NCBI GenBank assembly: GCA_001566295.1
Contig: KQ964247.1
Location: 3,162,001 to 3,226,000, forward strand
Length of the DNA: 64,000 bases
Direction of reading: 5' to 3'
Source of the DNA: Microdochium bolleyi
Lineage: Eukaryota; Ascomycota; Sordariomycetes; Xylariales; Microdochiaceae
In this document: positions 23,190 through 36,075 of the stretch, piece by piece
Numbering within the stretch: the stretch's first letter is position 1
Layout of the letters: each line of letters begins with the position of its first letter
Position numbers and translations under genes: made by a program
The notes under the pieces: model-generated
Database searches by the model: none
Told to the model about the DNA's origin: nothing
Seen by the model: only the letters and a program-made list of their open reading frames with translations

Positions 23190-23683
23190 CCCCCACTTTC
23201 CCAACATCCCCCTTCCGAGTGTCTCACTCACCTCTCGCAAGCGGCGGCACCATACATACTGACATGCATCACTACATCTGCAAGCGATCCCATGATTTCT
23301 GCCAGTCACCCTACCGTAGCCCACGACCAGCAATAACGACGGGGGGGTTGGGGAAAGACTGGAGATCACGGACAACAACAAAACAGCAACAACAAAGACA
23401 ACAGCGACACGAACTGGTGTAGGAAGCACCCACCAACAATGTCCGAAGCTTAACTCACTCCACCAAGCAGCAGCGCCGTGCCGTAAATCCTCCGCCGCGA
23501 CCCCCCCTGACGTCACCCCGCAGCACCTCCAGCACGCGAGCCAGAGACAAGAGGAAAAAGTAAACCGCCACAAACGTTCTCCATTCCCTCTCCGCGCGAA
23601 CACCAAACGGGCAAGCACACAAAACACGGACTCTGTCCGCTTTCCGCCCCCTAATCCAGTACTAGCTGGAAAACCAAGCGTAG

Positions 23684-23693
23684 GTACCTTAAG
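23684..23693. repeat. GTACCTTAAG element, copy 1
   Basis: First of three identical 10-mers (also 29255-29264 and 63412-63421), all in non-coding or decayed DNA. Core CCTTAAG is near-palindromic. Confidence 0.5.
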
Positions 23694-23715
23694 TTGCCAG
23701 AAAAGCCTATCCGTC

Positions 23716-23724
23716 TTATCAGAT
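23716..23724 (-). promoter_or_regulatory. SREA-type GATA site (distal)
   Basis: A second exact ATCTGATAA on the minus strand, 981 bp upstream of the siderophore transporter. Two exact copies of a 9-mer consensus in one promoter are unlikely by chance. Confidence 0.65.
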
Positions 23725-24341
23725 CATCAGTTCACAAATGCGGACTTCCGGAGGAGCCAACACCCCCCTTTTGTCACTCGAGAAGCCTTTCACCAAAGGA
23801 GACCACAGTACTCAGCCATGTTTGGAAATCCGCCATGTGCTCAGCACATGCGACCTGTATAATCGCCCGCCACGCCGCCACGCCCCCTCATATGTAATGT
23901 GATATGCGCCAAAATGTGATACATGTGTCCCGTCCCTCGTTTTTTCCCCACTGCGCGCAAGCCACCCAGCCGGGTGAACACGCCGTCAATACCAACCCAC
24001 GAGGTAGCCCTCCGTACATCAAAACCCCCACTCCCTATCCAAGCTCGGTGTCTGTGACCAAGCTGGCGAGAAAAGAAATCGAAAGGTTCAATCAAAGACA
24101 TCAGGGCGTAATGCTGTTGGCTGTGCACCAAGGCAGCATGTATGAAGAAAAAGCAAATGACAAGCAACGTTGAAATAAAACGGCAAAGCAAACAGCCCAG
24201 GCCCATGGCCGTAAAAAGCGCAGAGAAAGTGGTATCTCCCAGAACCGTGCTGCTCAACCCGATAGAAGCAAATGAGATGGAGATAAAATCGACCAGACGA
24301 GCACCGTGGACTAGCTCAAAGTGGTCAACAGCACAAACCAA

Positions 24342-27300
24342 TCAGGCTTCCTCGATGATGCCCTCGCCGCCGGCCTCTTCGCGCCATTCCCGGCTCTTGT
24401 CGGTTAACCGCTTGACGCCGCCAACTCTGGCGGACCACAAGCCCTCGATAGCAGTGCGGTATGTAAAGGCTCGCTGGCTGCTGATGACCCCAATGGCTTG
24501 CAGAACTGCCTTGCGGCTGTCTCGTCCAAACACGGCGGGGTGGTTAATCCATTCGAGACTAGCTTCGAGCTCGGCATCAAGTGCAGACACGGTGGTGCTG
24601 TCAATGCCGGCCGAGGTGTTGATCGAGAGGCCGTCGTTGGAGCGGCTGCGGCCCAGCGAGGCCGTCGGGTGGCCACTCACCGTCGATGCCGTTGGGGATG
24701 GTGTGCGTTTTCTGTCGGGCGTCGCAGACGTAGGCGAAGACTCAGGGCCCAGCGAAGGCTTTCCGCCAGGCGGTGGTACCGGCGGAAGGCCACCCTTGCC
24801 AAGCCCCTTGAGGATTGAGCGTGTCTCGTTGAGAAGTGTGTGCGCTCGGTCATGCTGGCCTCTGCTGACCAGGGTCAATGCTCTTGTGAGCATGTCGGAC
24901 GTAAGAAGCTCCATGCGGCGCTGCACGATGCTCGGGTGAGGAGGAATAGGCGGGCTGCTCTGCCACTGCGACTTCTTTTGGCTGCTGACAGACGGGAGCA
25001 TTGTGATCGCCAACAGCGAGGGCCGAGGCAGATGCATCATGGTTCCATCGCGCAGGATGTCTCCCCAGACAAGATCAGCTTGGATAAGAGGCACTTCTTC
25101 CACAGACAGCGTCCTATGATCATCGGGTTCCATAGGCCCGCCAAGGGCTTCCAGGCCTGAAACGATCGTCTCCCATGCGTCTTGCGGAAGAGTCTCGTGT
25201 CCTGTGTTGTCCGGAGTGATGACGAGCTGCACGAGCACATCGCGTTTGTCACCAAAGCGCAAGTCTCCTAGGGACGCCTCGGCATCACGCCCAGTAGCAC
25301 GCTTAGTGATCTGCAATGCACCACTGATCTTGTGGAACTTAGCAGGAGACCCTTCGGGCAATTTCAGCTTGAGCTTCACATTCTGGTGTGACAGCGACTG
25401 CATGGAGCCGAGGCAGCCAGCCAGGCATTCGCGCAGCATCATCCAGTCCTTGACGTAGGTATAGGATGCCTTTGTCCTTGTAGACAGCTCAATCATTGTG
25501 TCGGGCTTGTGTGTCGTTCCCAGTCCGAATGAGTGAATAGTTATTCTAGGATGAGTCAGTATAGGGAACGTGTCAAGATGTCAGGACGCAGGGTTCAGTC
25601 TAGACTCACTTGGCTGCTTCAGCACGCGATACGACGAAGTCGACGCTGTCAGCATCAGAAGTCGATGCATCGCTTATGAGCATGATAGTCGCGATCGGGT
25701 TGTTGAACTTGCGCTGCATGAGCAGATCCATTGCCACGTTCGCGCCCTCGACGACATCAGCGCGGTGGCTCTTCTGTCCGACAGGCTTGATTGAAGCCAA
25801 GACGTTGTTCCAGCCATGCCATGCCTTGGTTGTCATGCCGACAATGGGGACACCGCCTCCACCAGAGCCGAATGTTACGAGACCCATGCGATCCCGCTCG
25901 CCCAGTGTGCTAACCATAAACTTGAGGGCGTCCTTGACGAGATTGATTTTGACGCCCTGCATCGAGGACGATATGGGAACCACGACAACCACGTCGATAG
26001 GAACGTGGACAGAAGAACACATCTGCGTCTTTGCAAAGTTGGTGTACTCTGTCGGGGCGGTGGTGGCAGACTTGTGCCCCCACGAAGAGGCGAGCGACGA
26101 TGAGCGTTGTGGCCGGTTGTTCCGGTTCCAGTCATCCTCATCAGTCTCGGACGCCTCTGCCCGCTCGTAATCCGGGCTCCGCACTGGTGATCCTTCTACT
26201 GCGTTGAGGTCGAGCAGGGCCTGCTGCCAGAGCTTGAGCTGGTTGCGGTTCTCGAACCGTAGATGGAACTGTGGCAGCTCAGCCACCGAAAGGCTAAGCG
26301 TCAGAACGTTCTCATCGATAGCACCCGTCTCCGCGACCTCGTTGAGGTGCTTCTTGATAAGGATCGAGCCCTTCAGGGTGCACCTGGTGTTCTTGCGCCC
26401 TGAGCCTGTCCCGTCGTCCCACTGATGCTGAGGCGCAGCATTCATCTTCTTCTCTTTGACACAAATGAGCATTTCCGCGAACAGGTAGCATTCCAGCTCC
26501 TGCCATGAGACCTTGTCCTTGCCGACACGCAAGGTACCCGAAAGGCGCAGCTTTCCGAATCTCATAAAGTCAAGGCCATGCCAGTTGTCCACGCGCGTCC
26601 GCAGGTGCTCAGTCTTCTCCTCCAGAACCTCGGGGGACTCATAGGGATAGAAGCGCGGCCGGGACGACTTTGGTGGAGACGGGGGCCTTTGCTGAGCCAT
26701 GACTTCTTCCATCCTCGGAGCAGGTGGAGCCGGATTGACTGCGCCCAGGTCCTCTGGATCTGGTCTCCATTTGTTATCTGGCACTTCCACGGTTATCAAA
26801 CAGGTGAGAGTCTGCTGCTGTCTCTGGCGGTTGACAGTCGGGAATTCCGATCGCACCGTGACCGCCGGGGCGGGGATGGGGTTGCGTGATACAGGACGTG
26901 GGCTGCCAGGTGTGGTCTCCATAGCCTGGACGTCGTAGTCGTGACGGCGCTGGGGACCGCTCTGTGTCGTCTCGGGGTAGCCGTGTGACGACGCGACGCC
27001 TCCTGTCGCTTCGCTGTCGGAACGCGTATGCCGTGAAGGTGCAGCATAACGGTCTGAGCTTTCTCTTGTGCTGCTGCGGTGTCCGCTTCCCCGCCCGGTA
27101 CTTTGAGCCATAGTCCTCGCGTTGGACTCTCCGCTTGGTGGCCGACCATGACCCTGGCTGCCGTGGCCTTGACTCTGGCTGTCCCAGCCGGCATGACTCG
27201 ATGGTGTTGGCGTGTGTGCTGAGCGGCTGTCGGCCACTGACGCCGATCGCACCATGTTTGTGATCTTCTCGATGTCCAAGACATTTCCGCCCCTGCTGGT

Positions 27301-27967
27301 GTCAAGATGCAAAGGTGCATCGCACGTAGGACAATATTGCGAGTCGAATTCGCGGATGAATTCGTAGAAACAGGCTTCGTGGGAGACGTGCTGACACGAA
27401 AACTGCAGGATACGCTCTCCGCGTAGTGTGTGCTCCAGAGGCTCCTCGCATACTGCACATTCACTCCCTACGAAGGTGCGCTCCCTCCGGTTGCGACTTC
27501 TGTCGCCACTCATGACGCTCGACATGTTGTCGCCGGGTCGTGAACGGTGCTCGCCCGCCCGCAACGTGTCTCTTGAAGCTACCGAGCCGAAGGAGGTCGC
27601 GGAGCGGTGGGAGGAGGCCCGATTGGGGTTCAGCTGTCGATTTGAAGCTGTAATGGAGTGCTCTAGATCATGTTGCAATGTCAGCAGATGCACCGGCGTG
27701 CGGAGCAAGTGGTTGCTCAAACGAAGATTGCTTACGCTTCTCCGGATAGGATGGGCCACTATGGGAGCTGCTCCAATCGTCGTCGAGAAGCTTGCGGCCT
27801 GAGCGGCCTGAACGGCTTGAACGGGAGTCTGAATTTCTGGAGAGTTTGGCGAAATCAAACAGATTGCTGGTGGTAGACTGGCTGTCGCGTGGTCGCTTTT
27901 GCTGCTGGTCGTTGTGGGATGAGAGACCTCCAAAACCGTGGGCTCTTGACAATGATCGACCGAACAT
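24342..27967 (-). CDS. FAR1: Far1/Ste5-type scaffold with RING-H2, PH and vWA domains
   Basis: Three exons (27967-27736, 27662-25610, 25545-24342) give 1162 aa. Introns: GTAAGC..CTAG (73 nt) and GTGAGT..CCTAG (64 nt, inside the vWA domain, restoring KITIHSFGLGTTHKPDTM). Order: disordered Ser-rich N-terminus (MFGRSLSRAHGFGG); RING-H2 at 146-191 (CxxC, CxHxxHxxC, CxxC); Ser/Arg-rich linker; PH-like domain about 435-565 (FMRFGKLRLSGTLRVGKDKV..); vWA about 634-860; helical tail with a conserved DSRKAVLQAIGVISSQRAF segment. This domain order is that of yeast Far1 and Ste5, which tie G-beta-gamma to polarity proteins or the mating MAPK cascade; Far1-like versions are known in filamentous fungi. The vWA metal site is degenerate (PISSS where DxSxS is usual). 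A role in pheromone or cell-fusion signalling is inferred. Confidence 0.85.
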
Positions 27968-29254
27968 GTGTGACTGCAGGCGCACCTTGGGTGATGTCAG
28001 TCTTTGGCGCAACAGGTGTGACAATGCATTGGCAAGCAAGCAAGCACGTTGTTTTCCCCTGCCAGGGCGTCCAGGCACTGCTGAGCCACAACGGTGCCGG
28101 GCCTTGTGTGTTTGCTGTCTGAGGCGCAACGGAGTGATGCGAGTGGTGGGCGGGCGGCTGGCTTACGGTACCGAGACGTGCTCAGAGGATGCGGTTCAGG
28201 ATTGTTTCATGTGACGCCAGGGTTGCGTTCTTCTACGGTTCTAGATGGTGAGACAAAAAGAGTCTATTCGGGAGCGCCGCGCCCCTTTTCCGTGGCAGGG
28301 ATTGGCTGCGTGTGACGAATGGCGAGATTGCGTGCAGGACTGGGCCCCGAGGTCCACAGACTTGCGTTTCAATGCACGAGCCGCGAAGGGGGGATGTGCG
28401 ATTCGATGTACGGGCAGCTCCAACGGGTGTCGTCGTGGTCGTCGTGGATAAGGTCAAGTATGTATGTACCTTGAGGTGAGTATGACTGTGGTCGTGGAGC
28501 CGGGGCTGCTGGGTGCTGAAGTCGTGCGAATTGGCTGAAACCTCCAAAAGGGACAGGAGGAGCTGGCTGGTGGGAGCACGGAGAGTGGCGGGCCAGCTTA
28601 TAATTAAAGACACAAGCAACCAGGCAGGGCCGTTCGGTGCGTGCTGTGCAAAAGACCGCGAGGGAAATGGAGGAGGCGGGTCCCCTTCCAGGTTTTGTTG
28701 CCGGGCTTCGCTTCGTGGCGTGGTGACGGGGAGCTGGGGACGAAGCGCCTGGGCAGGCTCGGGAGGGACCCCTGCGCGGCAGCAGTGCAAAGAGGAAGGC
28801 GACTTGTTGCGCCCCGGTATGCCGGGTGCTGCGTAGAGGGGCGGCTCTGTTGCCGATCGCCCTCTCGACGGAGTGGCTCTAGCTGTCTGGTCTTGTTCCC
28901 TCCTTGTTCCCCTGGACGATGGTCTGGTCCTGGTTCCTGGTCGCGATGCTGAGGCGACGAGGAAGATGGGAGGATGTGGTGGAGGAGGGGGGACACAGCG
29001 GAAGAAGAGGCAACGTTTAGGAACAACAACTTTGCAGCAAAAGGGGCACACCCAGTGCCGCGCATGGCGTCAAGTCGTTCAACTAGCTCGCGAGAAGGGA
29101 CCTAGACTCCTCTGTCGAAGCCTCCATGTCGCTCCTTGCGTCTCTCCAGCCCTGGAACTAAGTTAGCTTGCCTCCCGTGGTGCTGGCAACGGTCTTGTTG
29201 CGAGAAGGCCTAGCGCACAACGTGGCTCCCCGCTGGTGCAATCACAATTAGTCT

Positions 29255-29336
29255 GTACCTTAAGGTGCCTTGTAGAGAGCGTGCCTGCTCCGTACTGCCC
29301 GGGCACCTGCAGACGGACGGGGCACCTCAAGGCACC
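29255..29336. repeat. GTACCTTAAG element and 9-bp inverted repeat
   Basis: GTACCTTAAG at 29255-29264 overlaps GGTGCCTTG (29264-29272), whose exact inverse CAAGGCACC is at 29328-29336. The 55-nt spacer contains further GGGCACC-like units. Confidence 0.5.
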
Positions 29337-30692
29337 CTCCCTAGCGTTGGTAATTACCGTGGACCTAGGTCATGTTCGAACAGCCCAGCCGCTGAGGGAC
29401 CAGACAGGGACTTGTTGCTCTGGAGCCATGCCCATCGACATCTGCAGAGCCTGGGGAACGGCCAGCGCAATCTCGGAGCGAAGACCTCGCACAAGGCATT
29501 GCTCCTGGGGGTATCGACTTATCCCACATGGCCAATTTTCAGCTTGGCGCAACTACCCTAGGGTATCTATTGGACACCTGGGCAGGCGCGGCAGGGCGCG
29601 GTCACCACGGCTGGGCTCTTAGCATCGCTCCTGCCACGCGCCAGCTCCGTAGTGCACACCCTAAGGGCACGCTAGCATCGCACCTAGATGGCGACCCTGA
29701 AGCCGGCCCAGTCCTTCTCGATTGTCCCATCCCATGTGGGCACGACTCTTGAGGCCGAGCCGCAGGGTAAAAGGGGCGGGCTGCCTCGCTGGCTCGCCTG
29801 AGAGTCGTCATGTACGCATTCTGTACATGCTTGGCTGGTGACACTCACACCACAAGACGGGCCCAGGGGGCGAAGCAACGACTCGAGTCTCGGCAGCCGG
29901 ACAATGCCCTCGACCCGACGCAAAGTCAACACAGCCGGGACTCGCTGCTCCGGCGCCGGATAATGGGGCCGCTCGCGAGGATGGGCCCTCTGTGTTCTCG
30001 GCACCCTTGACGACAAGATCCCACAACGGTCGACCAAGCGCTCGAGCAAGCATTCCTGTCAACCCTGCAAGCCACCCAGTTCAAGGGCCGTGTCTTGCGC
30101 CACCTCATGGCCCGTCCCCCAACCCAGCATGGCGCAGTCCCCGCCCACGATGCTTCACGAAGGCTGCAGGCATCGTATCCCGGCTTCGCCGCTCGAATGG
30201 AGGGTAGGCATATTGCTAAATCAGCAGGGCCGCGAAACATCGTCCCGACGGCATGGGATAGACGGCTACTCACCGGCCGGCCATCTCTCACGATAGCTTC
30301 CGTTGCCTCACATCTCGGGCTAACTCATCGTCTACATATCACGGCCGCGGTTACCAGTAGTCGCCGCCGATGGTGGGAATATATCTTGTCACGGTACTCC
30401 GACATGACCTCCGCAAGTGGGGATGTGTCCAGCACAATCGTAGTGCGAGGCACAACGGCTCAAGTTGTTGGCCTTCTCCATACTCGACAGAACTTGAGAC
30501 CCCATACGCATGTACAGCCAATCCAGCACAGCCTCTATCCGTGGTGGCATAGAGCCAGCGCGCAGCGACACAAGCCTCGAAGGGAAGCAGTCGTATGTAT
30601 CAAGCAACAGAACATTGTGGCCAAGACGGGGGACGAAATAGTGGTAGATGGGAAATACATCGCAAGCATGTCAGTCTCACATCGGCAATGGC

Positions 30693-30706
30693 GCTCCGTA
30701 CGGAGC
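30693..30706. repeat. 14-bp perfect palindrome
   Basis: GCTCCGTACGGAGC reads the same on both strands. It contains the CTCCGTA word that recurs in this gene-poor block. Confidence 0.7.
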
Positions 30707-33700
30707 ACTTGAGTGTACGCAGGAAACGTCGTTTTGGGATGGGAACATTGCGCACAGACGCGGCTGTCCTTTGCTCAGCACGAATCTGTTCCCATCCTAC
30801 CTTACAATCACAGTCAATGCGGAGCAACACTGCGAAGCAGCGATCGAGAATTTGCCGCAGCAGAATATGCCCACTTCCTTTTTTTCGTCTTAGAAGCAAC
30901 GAGCCTGACCCAGCATATGCAACATACATCGTCGACTCGTGCGAGAAAGTTCACATGAGCGTGCAACACAAAAGGACCCAGCTGTTTACGAAGGACTATT
31001 TTCGTGTGGAGTCGGCGTCCGAGTCCGTCCAAGTACAGCAGCGGGAGACCCACGGGTTGTCCAGGATTTCGGCAGATAAGAAGCCGATCCTGACAGGGGA
31101 CGAGCGTGATCGACGTACGTACGACGCCGAGCAAAGGCATTTTTATGTACAGTACTACATAGCTCCTTCAACAGGTCATCCAACTTACGGGGCAGGGTCT
31201 GCAAGCGCTGCTGCCGCTCGTGTGCCATCCAGTGCCCATCTCACCGTTGTCAAGAGGCAGGAAACAATATTCCCGTAAGCCGACCGCCAGGACCCCGAAA
31301 AGCTCCATAGCAACAACCAAGCGTCTCGCAGTCAAATCCCATCCCGGATAATCTGGAATACTCAACGCTTGCAGGCAGTTTCCATCTGGCCACTTGCTGA
31401 ACGCCCGAGCGTGCCTTCAGGTACCTAGGTCCAGGGCCTCGTGAATACCCTTTTGGGCGGCATACATGAGATGAGCAGTATGATGCTGTTCTGGACATGT
31501 TAGCCGACACTGCTCTCGATGCTTACGATAAGCAATCACTCTTCTACCCAGGGCAGTCGTCACACAGCCAATTTCCCGATTGGTTGAATACGGCTGTCTC
31601 AGATCCCCATAGCAGCCTCGAAGCTGTTTGAAGTTCAGCGGGCTCGTGGTCATCTATCATTCATGTCATGCCCCGCACGAAGCACATACAAGAAGACTCC
31701 CCGGGTCTGGGCGGCATTACAGACTACAGGGATCCCTCTCCAGCCCGGCCGTTGTACCAAGGATCGCCACTTACTGATGTGGTCGTCATGGACGGCAGCG
31801 CTCCAGGATGGGATGCACGCACAGACGCCAATATGCATTGCGGCGGCACGAGCGGCCTTGGTCTTGCCCGCCCTGTTCTTCTGGAGAACACAAGGCTCGT
31901 CGCCCAAGGTGCTCGGCTGCCTGGGCTGGGGAGACATACGGGCAAAACAAGCTCGTTTGGGTTCGCCGCCGTTGGAGCTGCGCGAGGAGAGGCCGAGCCT
32001 CAGCCCTGTAAACAAAGCCACGGCGTGCGTATCACTCGCCGGTCGGGTGATACCACCGGTGGTGGCAGACGGGAGAAGCCCCACCACGACACACTGACAT
32101 TAATATCAATCCTTGTCTGCTTCCCCAGATCGTCACAGCGGACTTAAAGAGGCTTGCTTGCATGCGAGCAAACACTTCACCATGGCATTCCGTACTCTGC
32201 ATCTTGACCAGGGATCTGGCAATGCCCGAAGGCCTTATTGCATTCCGCTGCTTTAGGGGACAGCTCTGATACAGCCAATCTGTGCTTTTGCTAGCAGCAG
32301 TCGTACTGTGCTGGCAGGTAACTTGAGCGGCAGTCAAGCATCGGGGGCATCGCAGCGCCCTTGTCAGCTGCCCTCCTAGTCCTCCGTCAGCTATGCTCGA
32401 AACTGCCCAAACTCAGTTTGATGTCGTACGGAGTGCAGAGCGAGATAAGTGCCGCGTCCCTGGAAATGTTCAAACTGCTGTTTCAGCCTTGGCCACAATC
32501 TCAGCAGCGAGTGTTGGCGTGAACGGCTCAGTACAATACGATCGGAATTCGCCTGATACGCCCTGAACGGTAATGTGCCACAGCCAACACGTCACCGATC
32601 TGCACGTCGGACCTTGTGGTGGGAACGCAAGCTTGAATGCTCTCAGGTATGCAGCTGTCGTAGAGCAACCAGGTTCGCAACCCATATTATGCCTCTCACG
32701 GTTCGCGTCGTTTCAAGGGCCGTATCTAGCAGGAATCTCCAAACCGCGGGTCTGGTCTTCATCTGCCAAGTCGGCTTTCCAGGCCATAACTTGAATGACC
32801 ACCATGGGAGGCGTGGATGGAGGCACGCGTCATAGCAAGCCAGCCGGGCACGCGGCCAACACGGACACGTCCGCGAGTCACCCAGGAAGAAGCTCGACCT
32901 TCGAGCAATCTGAGCCGCCCCTGCGCGAGTCGCCGTCTTCACGGTAGTGCAGGAAAGCACCAGTTGTGGACTCGTGCTGGTGTGCAGGATCGCCCATGTC
33001 CATACTCCGCAGTCGTAAGCCCGGCCACCTGAGGTGCCACATTATTAAGGGGGCCGATGCCCTCCTCCACGTGGCAGCAGGGCGGAGGAGACAGCACAGA
33101 TCATTGGAGAGAGGCAGCGAGAGCCCTGCCAGCCGAGCCAGCCTGACCAGACCACCAGTTCGTGCCCTCGTGAAATGGTCCTCGGTGGACCAGACCTTAC
33201 TCGTCCTGCACTAGCTCTGCTTCCGAAGTTCCAGAAGACCCCCGGCACAAGGTGCGATTCGTCCGGAGTGCAAGAGCTGGGATCACCAGCTAACGCCCGG
33301 CCGCAGTAGCGCGGCCATTGCAGCTGCAAGTAGCGGAGTAAAGTTCCTCGCGAATCATCGCTAGCCTCGAATAGCACCGAATTAGCGACACCTTCATGTG
33401 CAGCTCGGGGACTAGCAGCAGGAGCTGGTGCTCGGCACGAGTCAAAGCGTGCAGTAGCATCGGCTGGCTCGAGGATCTGCCACCGGCAGAGTCTCGCCCA
33501 CGGGAAGGTCCTTGTGACGCATGCACGGCATGGTCAAACGTCGCCGAGTCGGACTTGACCATCCCAGGACACTCGGCACCTTTGAGTTCAAGCTGTCTCC
33601 CTTAAAGTGTGGGTTTCGAGGAGATAAGACGAGCCCGTCGTGGGCCGTTTCCGGCGTGGCGGGTGCAATTTGCAGAAACCAGTACGAGCATGACGGCTGC

Positions 33701-34699
33701 TGGATGCCCATTCGCGGAGTTGGTCGTGTCCAAGCCCAGCCTTGGGGTTCGCCGACGCCGCCTAGCCAGGGCGAATGCCACACAAGGACCGGCTGAACGA
33801 CGGCGATGGTTTTGGCGCTTCTGCTAGTTTACATTAATTACCGCCGAAACCCTGGCAGACGAGGCTCAGGGGACTATGCGTCTCACGAGCAGCGCTCGTT
33901 GTAATGCGTATCTTTTCAGGGTAAGAAATACAGGATCTGGTCCCGAGCCCAATCGCGGACAGAGCTAATTAGAGGAGCCCTTGCGAGGGGGCTGATAGTC
34001 CAGGGCCATGATGGCCGCAGGGATGCGAGCCTTCCTTGCTGCGGTGGAGTGTTTCTCCAAACCCCCAGGCAGCATCCAATGACTTCAACCTCTGGCCACA
34101 GGAGAGTTTCGATTCCTTGTCGGTCAAAGTGGCAGACACTCGGGTGTCGCCTTGCCGGCCACGAGGGGCAATACTCCGTACGCCCGACAAGACAATACTA
34201 AGCTCGCAGCAACGGGATGTGACATTTTCCGGGGAAGGCGTCGGCAGCACTAGCCATAGAGAGCTACACTACTGTGGTATTATTGTATTTGTCGCCGAGG
34301 GGCGCTTATTAGGGTTTTCGCTATTGACGGAGACGGACCTCTGGGTCCGCCGTCACCAAGTCGATGCACCTGTGGCCTGTCACCAAGTGTTTGTGTGTTT
34401 TGTCTCCGCTCAAGGCCAGCGGCCGAGCAAGACGAAAGCATCGACGAGGCAGGCACGATATCCGACAATTCCCCTTCCTCCTTTGTGACACATCTTTGCT
34501 GCGCGCAGGTAGATGAGAACCAGGGCCTTATTTCCCAACCGGTGGATCTCGACATCAAAGGACGAGGATGCACCCCGGTCAACTGCGCCGCTGGACCGGG
34601 CCTACTCTGGTTGGTAGGCATGCTCGGTATGCACCGACATGGGTGCAAATTTGTTCAATGGCACGTCTAGGGTCGTGTCGTCGGCTTCACTCCGTAGAA

Positions 34700-34740
34700 C
34701 CCCCGCTGGGGGGGATTGCGCCGGTTGCAACGGTTGCAAC
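34700..34740. repeat. Short hairpin plus tandem palindromes
   Basis: A CCCCC-GCT-GGGGG hairpin near 34700-34712 is followed by two tandem copies of GGTTGCAAC (34723-34740), each containing the 8-bp palindrome GTTGCAAC. Confidence 0.6.
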
Positions 34741-36075
34741 GGTGTTCCATGTCGATATCAAGCTCTCGGGTATACATAACCAGCGTACGTAGGTGATTAG
34801 TTTGGCAATGCCAAATATGGCTGGGATCCAGATAATAACCGGCGGCTCGGGACAGATCACCTGGCAAGTATCAATTGCCTCATTGCTGGGCAGGGAAGCA
34901 GACACTGCTCGGGGTCTCCTGGGTGCCCGGCCCGGACAATCACCATGACAGTAAGATGGGATTGGCCTTTTTGCTGTTTGGTTTTACCACTTCTGCCCTT
35001 TGACCCAGGGACGGTAAGGTCATTCATGATTTTGAGTAACGATTGCTATTGTGCATAAATCGGGGCCTCACTAAGCCTCTATCAATGATTGGGTGATATG
35101 TTATGCGACATGGTCGTACAACACTTGTGACGTTACCCCACGGATGTTACCATTGCAGTGATGGTCTCCTTGAATACGGTCTTAGTTTCTTTTCACTTTG
35201 GGGGGCGGGCGACACCGTACTGGGCGAGTCACGGAGTCCAAGCGATGGTTTACCGGGACGGAATTCGTCTTGACGCTTATCAGTCCTTGGTGGTGACTTG
35301 CCCCTTCCAGGGACGGCAGGTTTCATCTGACGAGCAATGATACCGTGCCCTATCTATCTTCTGGCGCGCGGGGGGCAGGCTCTTACTTCCCGCCATGACT
35401 TCTGCTTCCGAGACACCCAGAGCATGGGAGGCACGAGGGTTCATGGGATCAATCACTCGGAGTACATACCTTGAACTACGCAACCAGAGTTCGTGGCGGG
35501 CGCAAGGGAGATATCCAACACGTCGGATACTGCTAGCTGAGCCCTACGGGGAGATCCCGTTCCAACTCTACATGAAACACCATTACCGATCCCTGGGCCC
35601 AGGCAGTTTTTCCTGCGTGCTGCAAACCTCTCGAACATTGTGATTGGAGTGACTTACACCAAGCAACGGCAGTCTGCTCTGCAGGGTGGTTTGCGAAAAA
35701 TCCGGCTGATGACCGGTGATTTTTTGTTTTTTGTTTTTTTTTCTCTCTTCTGCTGTAACATGAGGCTCACAAGTCATGCAGGAATTCTATTGGCGTGCAT
35801 CAGTGACGTGTCCTGTTCTTGTGGTATTATGAGAGAGCGGGCACACATCACTAATCAGCATGCCCAGCTGTGATGTTTTCCTCGGTGAGTGGAAGCCTAC
35901 AGGCGCATACGTCTAGTTGGTTGCATGTGTCGTTGTCTTCCAGCGAGTCACGTACATATTCACGAGTGACTGGGCCCACTCAAGGACTGGCTTCTTCCTG
36001 GCGAAACTGATACGTCGTTTTGTATGTGTCGTGGCTCCGGGTTTCGATCCCCGAGATCAAGCCGTCATCGCCATA

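Larger units (their letters stand above)
22736..24341. other. Promoter/leader region of the siderophore transporter
   Basis: 1.6 kb between the transporter start and the 3' end of the Far1-like gene, both on the minus strand, so the promoter elements here belong to the transporter. It holds a CTG/CAG tract and two SREA-type sites, listed separately. No gene is supported. Confidence 0.6.

Noticed and set aside
20666..28000. Secondary-metabolite or siderophore biosynthesis cluster
   Set aside because: Only the transporter is present; neighbours are ribosome biogenesis and signalling genes and there is no NRPS, oxygenase or acyltransferase.
28233..29051. 272-codon open frame on the minus strand upstream of the Far1-like gene
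   Set aside because: It has no ATG at its start, is Pro/Ser/Thr-rich with no domain, and overlaps the presumed leader and promoter.
35975..36075. tRNA-like T-arm (CGGGTTTCGATCCCCG)
   Set aside because: The T-stem has a mismatch next to the loop and I could not find matching D-arm, anticodon arm or acceptor stem upstream.
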